49,251 nt of DNA from an uncultured Bacteroides sp. (GCA_947074275.1 CAMTPA010000014.1:1-49251); one strand, 5' to 3'. Numbered from the stretch's first letter, positions 16,777 through 25,900 are shown. Numbers and translations: made by a program. Notes: generated by a model from the letters alone, not told the origin.

Positions 16777-17238
16777 GTGGATACTTTAAGTTACAAGACC
16801 ATTTCTGCAAACAAAGCAACTGTAACCAAAGAATGGGTTATCGTTGACGCTACAGACCAAACTTTAGGACGTCTGGGTTCAAAAGTTGCAAAATTGTTGA
16901 GAGGAAAGTACAAACCAAACTTTACTCCTCATGTAGATTGCGGTGATAATGTAATCATTATCAATGCCGACAAAGTGAAATTAACAGGCAATAAGTGGAA
17001 TGACCGCGTATATTTGTCATATACAGGTTACCCAGGCGGTCAGAGAGAAATTACTCCTGCACGTATGATTGCTAAACCTAACGGTGAAGACAAGTTGTTG
17101 AGAAAAGTAGTAAAGGGTATGTTGCCTAAAAATAGATTAGGTGCAGTATTGTTGAGCAACCTTTATGTTTATGCTGGAAACGAGCACAAACACGAAGCTC
17201 AAAGCCCAAAATCAATTGATATAAACTTACTTAAATAA
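16777..17238 (+). CDS. rplM: 50S ribosomal protein L13
   Basis: Large-subunit ribosomal protein. I place the start at the GTG at 16777, giving 153 residues that begin VDTLSYKTISANKATVTKEW, because Bacteroidales L13 begins at exactly this point and the upstream in-frame extension from 16726 (TTG) has no family similarity and lies in the structured leader. Family blocks are DATDQTLGRLGSKVAKLLRGK, DNVIIINADKVKLTGNKW and VKGMLPKNRLGA. rpsI starts six bases after the stop; L13-S9 pairing is the standard order in bacteria. Confidence 0.93.
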   Translation: MDTLSYKTISANKATVTKEWVIVDATDQTLGRLGSKVAKLLRGKYKPNFTPHVDCGDNVIIINADKVKLTGNKWNDRVYLSYTGYPGGQREITPARMIAKPNGEDKLLRKVVKGMLPKNRLGAVLLSNLYVYAGNEHKHEAQSPKSIDINLLK

Positions 17239-17244
17239 GATATA

Positions 17245-17631
17245 ATGGAAGTAATTAATGCATTAGGCAGACGTAAACGTGCAGTAGCGCGTATTTTCGT
17301 AAGCGAAGGTACAGGAAAGATTACTATTAACAAGAGAGACCTTGCAGAGTACTTTCCATCAACTATTCTTCAGTACGTTGTAAAACAACCATTGAGCAAA
17401 CTTGATGCTACTGAAAAATATGATATCAAAGTAAATATTTACGGTGGTGGTTTTACAGGACAATCACAAGCAGTTCGCCTTGCTATTGCTCGCGCACTTG
17501 TGAAAATCAATCCTGAAGATAAAGCTGCTCTTCGTGCTGAAGGCTTCATGACTCGTGATCCACGTTCTGTTGAGCGTAAGAAACCAGGTCAACCTAAAGC
17601 TCGTAGAAGATTCCAGTTCAGCAAACGTTAA
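17245..17631 (+). CDS. rpsI: 30S ribosomal protein S9
   Basis: Small-subunit protein whose basic C-terminal tail reaches the P-site tRNA. The 128-residue protein has the family start NALGRRKRAVARIFV, the GGGFTGQSQAVRLAIARAL segment and the C-terminus KKPGQPKARRRFQFSKR, ending in the conserved Lys-Arg. It is tightly linked to rplM. A structured gap of 123 bases separates it from rpsB. Confidence 0.96.
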   Translation: MEVINALGRRKRAVARIFVSEGTGKITINKRDLAEYFPSTILQYVVKQPLSKLDATEKYDIKVNIYGGGFTGQSQAVRLAIARALVKINPEDKAALRAEGFMTRDPRSVERKKPGQPKARRRFQFSKR

Positions 17632-17654
17632 TGCGCTGCTTAACAGAATCGAAT

Positions 17655-17710
17655 GTTTAGTATCTAAACTACTGGGACTCTCATTGCAGACTACCCGGCG
17701 GTTGGTTTAG
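17655..17710 (+). promoter_or_regulatory. Competing helices upstream of rpsB
   Basis: CTAAAC (17664-17669) can pair with GTTTAG just upstream (17655-17660, 3-base loop) or with a second GTTTAG downstream (17705-17710). In the second pairing it encloses TGGGACTC...ACCCGG, where GGG (17674-17676) and CCC (17694-17696) can also pair. The two folds exclude each other. It is a candidate autoregulatory leader for S2. Confidence 0.45.
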
Positions 17711-17754
17711 AAAGAGAAACAAAAAAGAAAGTAAACAATTAAAGAAAAACAAAA

Positions 17755-18591
17755 ATGTCAAGAACTAATTTTGATACATTATTGGAAGCCGGTTGCCACT
17801 TCGGACACCTTAAAAGAAAGTGGAACCCCGCTATGGCTCCTTATATTTTCATGGAACGTAATGGTATTCATATCATCGACCTCCACAAAACTGTTGCTAA
17901 AATAGACGAAGCTGCAGAAGCTTTGAAGCAAATCGCAAAATCGGGTAAAAAAATCCTTTTTGTTGCTACTAAAAAACAAGCAAAACAAGTTGTAGCTGAA
18001 AAAGCTGCATCTGTAAATATGCCTTATGTAATCGAGCGTTGGCCAGGTGGTATGTTGACTAACTTCCCAACTATCCGTAAGGCTGTTAAGAAAATGGCTA
18101 CTATCGATAAATTAACTAACGATGGTACATATTCAAACCTTTCTAAAAGAGAAGTTCTTCAAATTTCACGTCAACGTGCTAAATTGGACAAAAACTTAGG
18201 TTCTATTGCTGACCTAACTCGTTTGCCATCTGCACTTTTTGTAATTGACGTAATGAAAGAGCACATTGCAGTTCGCGAAGCTAACCGTTTGGGTATACCT
18301 GTATTTGCTATCGTTGATACAAACTCAGATCCTTCAAACATCGATTTCGTAATCCCTGCAAATGATGATGCTACAAAATCAATCGAAGTAATTCTTGACG
18401 CTTGCTGCGGTGCTATCGCTGAAGGTCTTGATGAAAGAAAAGCTGAAAAGATTGATATGGAAGCAGCAGGTGAAGCTTCTGCATCTAAAGGCAAGAAAAA
18501 AGCTGTAAAAGCTAGACTCGACAAATCTGACGAAGAAGCAATCAACGCTGCTAAAGCGGCTGCTTTCGTGAAAGAAGACGAAGAGGCTTAA
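17755..18591 (+). CDS. rpsB: 30S ribosomal protein S2
   Basis: Small-subunit protein at the head-platform junction. The 278-residue protein has the conserved LLEAGCHFGHLKRKWNPAMAPYIF start, the RWPGGMLTNF block and PSALFVIDVMKEHIAVREANRLGIPVFAIVDTNSDP. The last ~45 residues (Ala, Lys and Glu rich) form a charged tail typical of Bacteroidetes S2. It is followed by tsf, the usual bacterial order, across a gap that contains an apparent attenuator. Confidence 0.96.
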   Translation: MSRTNFDTLLEAGCHFGHLKRKWNPAMAPYIFMERNGIHIIDLHKTVAKIDEAAEALKQIAKSGKKILFVATKKQAKQVVAEKAASVNMPYVIERWPGGMLTNFPTIRKAVKKMATIDKLTNDGTYSNLSKREVLQISRQRAKLDKNLGSIADLTRLPSALFVIDVMKEHIAVREANRLGIPVFAIVDTNSDPSNIDFVIPANDDATKSIEVILDACCGAIAEGLDERKAEKIDMEAAGEASASKGKKKAVKARLDKSDEEAINAAKAAAFVKEDEEA

Positions 18592-18596
18592 TATAT

Positions 18597-18706
18597 TAAG
18601 TAGTCAAGTAGTAAAGAGTTGAATAACAGTGGGATTCTGTCCGGCTGTTGATGTAGCCAAATCTGCTTGACTACTTAACTTCTTTATACTTGACTACTTA
18701 TTTTTT
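18597..18706 (+). promoter_or_regulatory. Candidate attenuator between rpsB and tsf
   Basis: The 5' arm (18597-18621, starting TTAAGTAGTCAAG) has two possible 3' partners. Arm A (18666-18678) is an exact 13-base complement of 18597-18609. Arm B (18677-18700) complements nearly the whole 5' arm with two one-base bulges and is followed by TTTTTT (18701-18706), as in an intrinsic terminator. A small hairpin, AACAG (18625-18629) with CTGTT (18645-18649), lies in the loop of both folds. Partial termination here would set the S2 to EF-Ts ratio. A simple terminator with a duplicated 3' arm is the conservative reading. Confidence 0.6.
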
Positions 18707-18737
18707 ATATATAAACGATTTAAAATAGAAAAATACT

Positions 18738-19730
18738 ATGGCTGTAAGTATGGCTGATATCACCAAGCTTCGCAAAATGACTGGAGCTGGTATGATGGAT
18801 TGCAAAAACGCATTGAACGATGCGAATGGCGATTTCGATCAAGCGGTAAAAATTATCCGTGAAAAAGGACAAGCTGTTGCTGCAAAACGTTCTGATCGTG
18901 ACGCATCTGAAGGTTGTGTGCTTGTAAAAGTTGATGGCGGCTTTGGTGCTATCATCGCTTTGAAATGCGAAACCGACTTCGTTGCTAAGAATGAAGATTT
19001 CGTGAAATTGACTCAAGATATTTTGGATGCTGCTGTGGCTAACAAGTGCAAGACTGTAGAAGAAGTAAGCGCACTTTCTTTGGGCGATACTACTGTGGCA
19101 CAAGCTATCGTAGACAGAAGCGGTATCACTGGTGAAAAAATGGAATTGGATGGATACAACACACTCGAAGGTGTTTCTATCGCTTCTTACAATCACCAAA
19201 GCAAAAACTTCCTTTGCACAATGGTTGCTTTGAACGAAGTTGTTGACGCTCACGTGGGTCGTGACGTGGCTATGCAAGTAGCTGCAATGAACCCTGTTGC
19301 TTTGAACGAAGCAAGCGTTCCTCAAGCTGTTGTAGATCAGGAAATTCAAGTTGCTATCGACAAAACTAAAGTTGAGCAAATCCAAAAAGCTGTTGAAGTA
19401 GCATTGAAAAAAGCTGGTTTCAACCTTTATATTGCTGAAAACGAAGAGCATCTTAACGAAGGTATCATGAAAGGTAGCATCACTGAAGCTCAAGCTGAAG
19501 AAATTCGTCAGTTGAAAGCGAAAGTTGCTGAAGAAAAAGCTGCCAATATGCCAGAAGCTATGATTGAGAAGATTGCTCAAGGTCGTCTTAACAAGTTCTA
19601 CAAAGAATCTTGTTTGTTGAATCAAGAATTTATCCAAGACGGTTCTAAATCGGTTGCTGAATACTTGAAAACAATCAATAAAGACTTGACTGTAACTGGT
19701 TTCAAACGCTTTACTTTGCGCGCTGAATAA
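18738..19730 (+). CDS. tsf: Elongation factor Ts
   Basis: Guanine-nucleotide exchange factor that recycles EF-Tu-GDP to EF-Tu-GTP. The 330-residue protein starts MAVSMADITKLRKMTGAGMMDCKNAL, the UBA-like N-terminal domain, and has the EF-Tu-contacting motif ETDFVAKNEDF near residue 82. The start at 18738 agrees with Bacteroidales orthologues. It follows rpsB after a gap holding a candidate attenuator and is closed by a strong terminator. Confidence 0.96.
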   Translation: MAVSMADITKLRKMTGAGMMDCKNALNDANGDFDQAVKIIREKGQAVAAKRSDRDASEGCVLVKVDGGFGAIIALKCETDFVAKNEDFVKLTQDILDAAVANKCKTVEEVSALSLGDTTVAQAIVDRSGITGEKMELDGYNTLEGVSIASYNHQSKNFLCTMVALNEVVDAHVGRDVAMQVAAMNPVALNEASVPQAVVDQEIQVAIDKTKVEQIQKAVEVALKKAGFNLYIAENEEHLNEGIMKGSITEAQAEEIRQLKAKVAEEKAANMPEAMIEKIAQGRLNKFYKESCLLNQEFIQDGSKSVAEYLKTINKDLTVTGFKRFTLRAE

Positions 19731-19762
19731 TCGTTATTCCACGCCATTGCGATAATATAGAA

Positions 19763-19800
19763 AGAGGGTATGCTCGGTGTGAGTATACCCTCTTTTTTTA
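19763..19800 (+). terminator. Rho-independent terminator after tsf
   Basis: AGAGGGTATGCTC (19763-19775) pairs with GAGTATACCCTCT (19781-19793), with one G-U pair and a 5-base loop, followed by seven T residues. It ends the ribosomal operon. Confidence 0.92.
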
Positions 19801-19874
19801 CTATATTGGATAATAAAACAGATACTTATTAAAAACGCATTAGTTGTTTTTGTTTTTTTAGTAAAAATATATAT

Positions 19875-19882
19875 TATATTTG
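19875..19882 (+). promoter_or_regulatory. -7 box upstream of the YiiX-like gene
   Basis: TATATTTG matches TAnnTTTG. A TTTG at 19849-19852 could serve as -33, with 22 bases between. Confidence 0.55.
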
Positions 19883-19907
19883 TAAATCAACCTATTTGCA
19901 ATGATGT

Positions 19908-20549
19908 ATGAGAATCCTTCTATTTATTCTCTTTTTAGCTTGTTTGTCTACCAGTTGTTGTTGGAGAAATGATATTGCAACGAAAGAGGCTGAATTAAGT
20001 AGATGGATTGAACAAGTGTCACCCTGCTTGAGAGAAGGTGATTTGGTATTTAGAAAAGGCATTGGCATAGCAGGGCAAATAGTGACAATGGCTGGTGGAA
20101 GTGACGAGATTTATTCTCACATAGGCATTGTGGTGTGCCCACAAGATTCATCGGGTTGGTTTGTTTGTCACGCTGTGCCAGGCGAACCCGAATATGAAGG
20201 AGATATAGACCGTGTGAAATGTGAACCGATAGAGTCGTTTTTCTCTACTCAAAAGTCCTCTCGTGGCAAGGTGGTTCGGGTGTCTTGTGTCGATTCTGTT
20301 GCGCACAAAGCCGCAACTGCCACCTTACTTATGTGGAGACAATCTGTGCCATTCGACCACGATTACGACTGGATGGACACCACGGCATTCTACTGTACGC
20401 AGTTGGTGGCTTGGGCTTATGCACTTGAAGGGATAGACTTGGTGGAGGATAGGAGTCATCCTGCACGCATCCCCTGTTTCAATGGCGACTACGTCTTTCC
20501 GTCGGATATAGAAAAAAGTGACTTGTTGACATATATATCATATTATTAA
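19908..20549 (+). CDS. YiiX-like permuted NlpC/P60 cysteine hydrolase
   Basis: A 213-residue exported protein of the YiiX/YebB-like group of circularly permuted papain-fold enzymes. The order of active-site elements is as expected for that group: LREGDLVFRK, then YSHIGIVV with His71, then FYCTQLVAWAY with Cys163 as nucleophile. The first 18 residues are a signal with two adjacent cysteines (Cys17, Cys18); a lipoprotein anchor is likely although the lipobox is not canonical. The substrate is unknown; relatives are proposed to act on lipids or peptide bonds. It precedes a small lipoprotein gene by 17 bases and probably shares its transcript. Confidence 0.8.
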   Translation: MRILLFILFLACLSTSCCWRNDIATKEAELSRWIEQVSPCLREGDLVFRKGIGIAGQIVTMAGGSDEIYSHIGIVVCPQDSSGWFVCHAVPGEPEYEGDIDRVKCEPIESFFSTQKSSRGKVVRVSCVDSVAHKAATATLLMWRQSVPFDHDYDWMDTTAFYCTQLVAWAYALEGIDLVEDRSHPARIPCFNGDYVFPSDIEKSDLLTYISYY

Positions 20550-20566
20550 TTAAAAATCTAACAAAG

Positions 20567-20962
20567 ATGAAAAAGGTGATCAAAGGTTTATTTGTGTTGG
20601 CCGTAATGGCATTGTTTGCAGCTTGTTCCTCATCAAGCCCTAAAGATGCAATGGAGAAGTATGGAAAGGATCTTTGCAAAGGAAACTACGAGGCTTATGT
20701 TGATGGTATCGCATCTAAAAAAGCTCTGTCGGCCGAGGAGAAAGCTCAATTCGTGGCACTTATTAAAGACAAGGCGAGTGCTGAATACGAAAAGAAAGGT
20801 GGTCTTAAAGATATAAAGGTTATAAAAGAAGATATAGCAGCTGGCGACACGACTGCTGTTGTTTACTACGAAGTACATTTTGGAGATGGTACAGTAGAAG
20901 ATGGAGATCAGCCGATGGTTCTTTCTGACGGGAAATGGAAAATGAAGATGGGCAATAAGTAA
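20567..20962 (+). CDS. Small DUF4878-like lipoprotein
   Basis: A 131-residue lipoprotein with a clear lipobox, LFAAC (Cys20). The mature part has a NTF2-like pattern: PKDAMEKYGKDLCKGNYEAYVDGI, a charged helix, then two beta-strand stretches ending in VLSDGKWKMKMGNK. This pattern is what I associate with DUF4878 proteins of Bacteroidetes, function unknown. It lies just downstream of the YiiX-like gene and ends 24 bases before a 21-bp terminator stem. Confidence 0.7.
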   Translation: MKKVIKGLFVLAVMALFAACSSSSPKDAMEKYGKDLCKGNYEAYVDGIASKKALSAEEKAQFVALIKDKASAEYEKKGGLKDIKVIKEDIAAGDTTAVVYYEVHFGDGTVEDGDQPMVLSDGKWKMKMGNK

Positions 20963-20986
20963 TTGAAATAGATTGCTTAATTATAA

Positions 20987-21038
20987 AAAACAAGATGTGC
21001 CAAAACGTAAGTAGATTCGTTTTGGCACATCTTGTTTT
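20987..21038. terminator. Bidirectional terminator, 21-bp perfect stem
   Basis: Arms 20987-21007 and 21018-21038 are exact reverse complements around a 10-base loop. The outer four pairs are A-T in both directions, so each strand ends in a short U-tract. It lies between convergent genes and probably serves both. Confidence 0.9.
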
Positions 21039-21042
21039 GCGA

Positions 21043-21393
21043 TTATCCCCCTACTGGTTTGGTGCGGGTGTATCCCTCTTTCCTCAGTAGTTCCAACACA
21101 CGTTGCTTAAAATCGCCTTGCACAATGATTTCGCCATCTTTGGCCGCACCGCCTACACCGCATTTCGTTTTTAGCAATTTGCCCAGCTCTTTCAAATCGT
21201 CGTCTGTGCCTACAAAGCCTGTGATAAGTGTCACCACTTTGCCACCACGATTCTTGCGGTCGAGCTGCACGCGTAAGTTTTGTTGGGAGGGAGCAAGCGT
21301 TTCGGCAGCATCTTCCTCTTCTTCTTCATATTTAAAATCAGGATTGGTGGAGTACACCACATTCAACCTGTCTTTCCAGTCATTTTTCTTCAT
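21043..21393 (-). CDS. SUI1/YciH translation-initiation-factor homologue
   Basis: A 116-residue relative of eukaryotic eIF1/SUI1 and E. coli YciH. The domain occupies about residues 38-116, with [47 protein letters not shown] and a final GYTRTKP. The N-terminal ~35 residues carry an acidic run of six Glu/Asp. It is thought to check start-site fidelity on the small subunit, but its role in bacteria is poorly known. It is a single gene with a -7 box at 21421-21428 and the shared terminator on its 3' side. Confidence 0.9.
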   Translation of the reverse strand: MKKNDWKDRLNVVYSTNPDFKYEEEEEDAAETLAPSQQNLRVQLDRKNRGGKVVTLITGFVGTDDDLKELGKLLKTKCGVGGAAKDGEIIVQGDFKQRVLELLRKEGYTRTKPVGG

Positions 21394-21420
21394 TTTGGTG
21401 GAAGTTTATTATTTATAGTT

Positions 21421-21428
21421 CAAAGTTA
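21421..21428 (-). promoter_or_regulatory. -7 box of the SUI1 gene
   Basis: The minus strand reads TAACTTTG, matching TAnnTTTG. TTG at 21451-21449 (minus) is a possible -33, 20 bases away. Confidence 0.6.
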
Positions 21429-21538
21429 AAGTTTTCGATAGATATTTGCAATTATTCCGCAAACCTATCGTTTGTAAATCAGTTCAACCTATAAGTTTGA
21501 TGAGCTATATTGTTATTTATAAGAAAAATTATAATACT

Positions 21539-21552
21539 CAAATCGGCATTTG
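21539..21552. promoter_or_regulatory. Inverted repeat at the rex promoter
   Basis: CAAAT (21539-21543) and ATTTG (21548-21552) flank CGGC, three bases before the -7 box. It could be an operator for autoregulation, but it lacks the Rex core GAAATATTTC. Confidence 0.3.
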
Positions 21553-21555
21553 TGC

Positions 21556-21563
21556 TATATTTG
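21556..21563 (+). promoter_or_regulatory. -7 box of rex
   Basis: TATATTTG followed by C matches TAnnTTTG, 61 bases before the rex start. No clear -33 box is visible. Confidence 0.6.
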
Positions 21564-21624
21564 CGAATTAGAATTAGCCTTATTTTTATATATTAATCTG
21601 TTCAGCACATAATATCGCGTAAAT

Positions 21625-22281
21625 ATGGAGCAACCTTCACAACCAAAATATCATCAGAAAGTGCCCGAACCAACACTTCGGAGACTTCCGTGGTATCTAT
21701 CCAATGTAAAGCTATTGAAGCAGCGTGGCGAACGTTATGTTTCTTCTACTCAAATATCGAAAGAAACCAATATTGACGCTTCGCAGATAGCTAAAGATTT
21801 ATCGTATGTCAACATATCGGGGCGCACCCGTGTAGGATACGAGGTAGATGCACTTATTGATGTGCTCGAAGGTTTTTTGGGTTTCACCGATATTCATAAG
21901 GCATTCCTTTTTGGTGTAGGTAGTTTGGGAGGCGCATTGCTACAAGACTCTGGTTTAACACACTTCGGTTTGGAGATAGTGGCCGCTTTTGATGTAAACC
22001 CCGATTTGGTGGGCAAAGAGCTAAACGGTATTCCTATCTATCACTCCGACGATTTTGTGAAGATGATGCAAACCTACGATGTGCAAATCGGCGTGCTCAC
22101 CGTACCTATCGAAATAGCGCAATCTATCACCGACAAGATGATAGAGGGAGGCATCAAAGCCATTTGGAACTTTACCCCCTTCCGCATTCGTGTGCCCGAA
22201 TATATTGTGGTGCAAAACACATCGCTTTATGCACATCTTGCCGTGATGTTCAATCGTCTAAACTTTAACGGATATAAATAA
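21625..22281 (+). CDS. rex: Redox-sensing transcriptional repressor Rex
   Basis: Homodimeric repressor that senses the NADH/NAD+ ratio and is released from DNA by NADH. The 218-residue protein has an N-terminal winged helix (residues ~15-80) with VSSTQISKETNIDASQIAKDLSYV and GRTRVGYEV, then a Rossmann domain with FGVGSLGGALL (residues 96-106, the GxGxxG nucleotide loop) and a C-terminal swapped helix ending in FNRLNFNGYK. Targets usually include fermentation, respiratory and central-carbon genes; a palindrome with a Rex-like core sits over the mdh promoter at 48183-48210. The next gene overlaps the stop by one base. Confidence 0.92.
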   Translation: MEQPSQPKYHQKVPEPTLRRLPWYLSNVKLLKQRGERYVSSTQISKETNIDASQIAKDLSYVNISGRTRVGYEVDALIDVLEGFLGFTDIHKAFLFGVGSLGGALLQDSGLTHFGLEIVAAFDVNPDLVGKELNGIPIYHSDDFVKMMQTYDVQIGVLTVPIEIAQSITDKMIEGGIKAIWNFTPFRIRVPEYIVVQNTSLYAHLAVMFNRLNFNGYK

Positions 22282-22895
22282 TGAAGATTATTGCAGTAGG
22301 AATGAACTACGACCAACACAATAAAGAGTTAGGTCACACGTTAGTAAATAAAGAGCCAGTTATCTTCTTGAAGCCCGATTCGGCATTGCTGAAAGATGGT
22401 AAGCCTTTTTTTATTCCCGATTTCTCGAAACAGGTAGACTACGAAACAGAATTGGTGGTTCGCATCAATCGTTTGGGCAAAAACATTGCGCCACGTTTTG
22501 CGCATCGCTATTACGACGCTGTGACAGTAGGCATCGACTTCACTGCACGCGACTTGCAACGTGAATACCGTGAAAAAGGATTGCCTTGGGAACTGTGCAA
22601 AGGTTTTGATAATTCTGCTGCTATTGGCGAGTTTATTCCAGTGAGCTGTTTTCACGATATTCAACATTTGAACTTCAGCTTGAGTATTGATGAAAAAGAA
22701 GTGCAACGTGGCAACACGACCGATATGCTATTCAAGATTGACGATATAATTGCTTATGTGAGTCAATTTATGACCCTTAAAATCGGCGATTTGCTATTTA
22801 CGGGAACCCCCGTAGGAGTAGGAACTGTAAGCATTGGACAGCATTTGCAAGGCTATATTGAAGAAGAGAAACTGCTCGATTTTTATATACGATAA
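22281..22895 (+). CDS. Fumarylacetoacetate hydrolase family protein
   Basis: A 204-residue enzyme of the FAH superfamily, probably a metal-dependent hydrolase, decarboxylase or oxaloacetate tautomerase of 2-oxo acids. Typical blocks are KIIAVGMNYDQHNKELGH, FLKPDSALLKD, DYETELVVRI (acidic metal ligands), VGIDFTARDLQREYREKGLPW and GDLLFTGTPVGVG. The start codon overlaps the rex stop (TAATG), so translation is likely coupled. Its position between a redox sensor and T9SS genes does not reveal a substrate. Confidence 0.88.
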   Translation: MKIIAVGMNYDQHNKELGHTLVNKEPVIFLKPDSALLKDGKPFFIPDFSKQVDYETELVVRINRLGKNIAPRFAHRYYDAVTVGIDFTARDLQREYREKGLPWELCKGFDNSAAIGEFIPVSCFHDIQHLNFSLSIDEKEVQRGNTTDMLFKIDDIIAYVSQFMTLKIGDLLFTGTPVGVGTVSIGQHLQGYIEEEKLLDFYIR

Positions 22896-22953
22896 CTATT
22901 GTCGCCTCAATTGTTGGTGCGAATAGATTCTCGGTATTTACAACAATTGAGTT

Positions 22954-25900
22954 ATGAAGCATAAGATACTTCAATTTCTACTATACATATTTGTAACCGC
23001 ACTTCCTGTTGCGGCTCAAAATCATTTTGTGTCTGTCGATTGGCAAATGCTGCCTCCGTTGTGCGATTTGCCCGAGATGCTGGAAGAGATTCCATTGCCC
23101 GATGATTTTCGCTCATACACCTATCAGGTAGATATTGAGTTTCCTGAATTTGAGAAGGTCGACTCACAGACTGCCGACTCATTGAAGAAACTCAATGTAA
23201 TTCTTCCTGATTACCCAGTGGCCACTACCGATGTCGCTATCTCTGCCCATAAAGGTTTTCTGAATGTCCGCTTTCTCCCTTTGGTATATCGAGATGGGCA
23301 TTATCAACGGATAAACTCTTTTAAACTATCGCTAAAAAAAACTCCCGTAATTGCTACGCAAGCTACTGCATTTACACGAACTGCCACAGTCGATAATTCT
23401 GTATTATCTGCTGGGAGATTTGTCAAGATACGCATACCCGATACAGGAGTGTATCAGCTAACCAATGCCGAATTAAGAAGAATGGGCTTCAACGACCCAG
23501 AGAAGGTGCGCATATATGGCTATGGTGGCTACTTGCTATCCAACCGCTTTGCAAATCACCCTTGTGATGATTTGCCTGAAGTACCCATTCATCGCACTGC
23601 CAACGGTTTGTTGTTTTACGCTCGTGGCACGGTTTCTTGGAATTGGAGCTCAAACACCTATCAGCGTGTGCAAAACTGCTATTCCAACGATGCCTATTAT
23701 TTTGTGACTGAAAATGATGATGATGCTTTAGAGTTCCCTGTAGAATATTCTTCAACTTCAGATGACGCATTGGAGCTGACAGAAGTAGATGCGTACAGCC
23801 TTTACGAGCGAGATGCTTATAGTTGGTCGAAAAGTGGGAGAGAATTGTATGATAGTTATGATTACGCTAATGGGAATAGTCAGAATTATAGTTTTCGCTT
23901 ATCTGGAATTACGAATGCTGACGCACGAGTAACAGTTGCCTTTTCTGCTCGCTCTACAAATGGTAGCACCTCTTTTACAGTAGCGGCCAACGATCAAAGC
24001 TTAGGCACTTCGAGCATTGCCTCCACTGGAGGGGATTATTATGTAAAAGCAACCGAAACAGTTGGAACGTATCGCTGGTCGGGAGATAAGTCGGTGGCGA
24101 ACTCCATTCGTGTTACCCACACGCGCTCTTCGGGTATATCAGGACGTTTGAATTACATCTCTATTTACTATCAACGGCGGTTGAGTTTGGATGAAGGCTT
24201 CCTTGCTTTTCGCTCGCAAAGCGCAATAGGACGTGCCACCACTTTTCATCTATCCAATGCCAATTCGGCCACGGTGGTATGGGATGTGACTACCCCCGGT
24301 GATTATCGTCTTATGCAGGGTCGCTTGAATGGTGATACTTACTCGTTTACTATCCCGGCAAGTTCTACTTTGCGTGAGTTTGTAGCGGTCAACACAGCAG
24401 CTACCACTTTTGATAATCCAGACAATGTAGGTGAGGTGAACAATCAAAATCTTCGTGCTCTGTCGGGAATAGATATGATAATTATTGTTCCCGATAGAAC
24501 TGTGTACTTGATTCAAGCAGAGCGATTGGCAAAAGCGCATCGCGAAGTGGACGGACTGACGGTAGAAGTGGTGACTGCTACGCAAGTGTACAATGAATTT
24601 TCATCGGGAACACCCGATGCCACCGCTTATCGCAGGCTGATGAAGATGCTTTACGATCGCTCTACCTCTGATGTAGACCGTCCCAAATATCTGTTGCTTT
24701 TTGGTGACTGTGCTTACGATAATCGAATGGTTTCTTCTGCTTGGAGTAGCTACAAGCCGTCTGATTTTCTTTTATCCTATCAGGTGGAAAACTCCAACAG
24801 TGAAAGAACATCCTATCTCACCGATGACTATTTTGGTTTCTTGGACGATGGCGAAGGTTTGTCTCTTGCTTCGGATAGATTGGATATTGGTGTCGGGCGT
24901 TTCACTGTGCGCACCAACGAAGAAGCGCAAGCAGTGGTCGACAAAAACATCGCCTACATTGAAAATAAAAATGCAGGCACGTGGAAACGTACTGTCTGTT
25001 TTGTAGCCGACGATGCCGAAGGTTCAAACAGTGACAACTCATTTATGCAGCACGCCATCGATTTAGCGGATAGTGTATTGGCATACTCGCCTCAAATGCG
25101 CCCCGAAAGGATTCTTGCCGATGCCTACAAACGGGAGTCGTCTTCTACTGGGCACACTTATCCCGATGCTACACGTCGTCTGCTTCAGCTGTTCGATCAA
25201 GGGATGTTTATGGTCAACTACACGGGGCATAGCGGCACTACCACTTGGTCTGAAGAAAACCTGCTTACCTCCGAACACATTAGTAAGTTGTCATCCCCTC
25301 GTTTGCCTATTTGGTTTACAGCCTCCTGCGATTTTACTCGCTTCGACGATACGGCTACTTCTGCTGGCGAGATGGCATTGCTCAATCCTAATGGAGGTGC
25401 CATTGCTCTTATTTCTACTTCTCGTGTGGTCTACGATTCTCCCAACTACGAACTTCATAAGTCTGTGCTTCGTTATCTCTTCTCTCGTTCGTCCAATGGT
25501 CGTTTGCGTTTGGGCGATGTGATGCGTTTGGCTAAACAAGGTAGTCGTTACTTGCTTGGCGATGGCAATAAGTTGAATTTTAATCTAACAGGAAACCCTG
25601 CCCTGTTGGTGGCTATCCCCGATTATCAGGTAGAGGTAGAAGAGTTTGATGGGAATATTCTTACCGATGAAATGCCTTTTATGCAAGCGGGTGCAAAGGT
25701 AAAGGTGAAAGGGCGGATTTTAACCCCCGAAGGCGAATTGGCTAATGATTTCAACGGCACCATACACCCTTTGGCGATGGATAGTCGTGAAACGGTGCAC
25801 ACTTTAGATAATGTAGGTGAAGGGGCAGTGAATTATACCGATCACGTTCGTACTTTATTTTCGGGTACGGACTCTATTCGCAATGGACAGTTTGAAGTGA

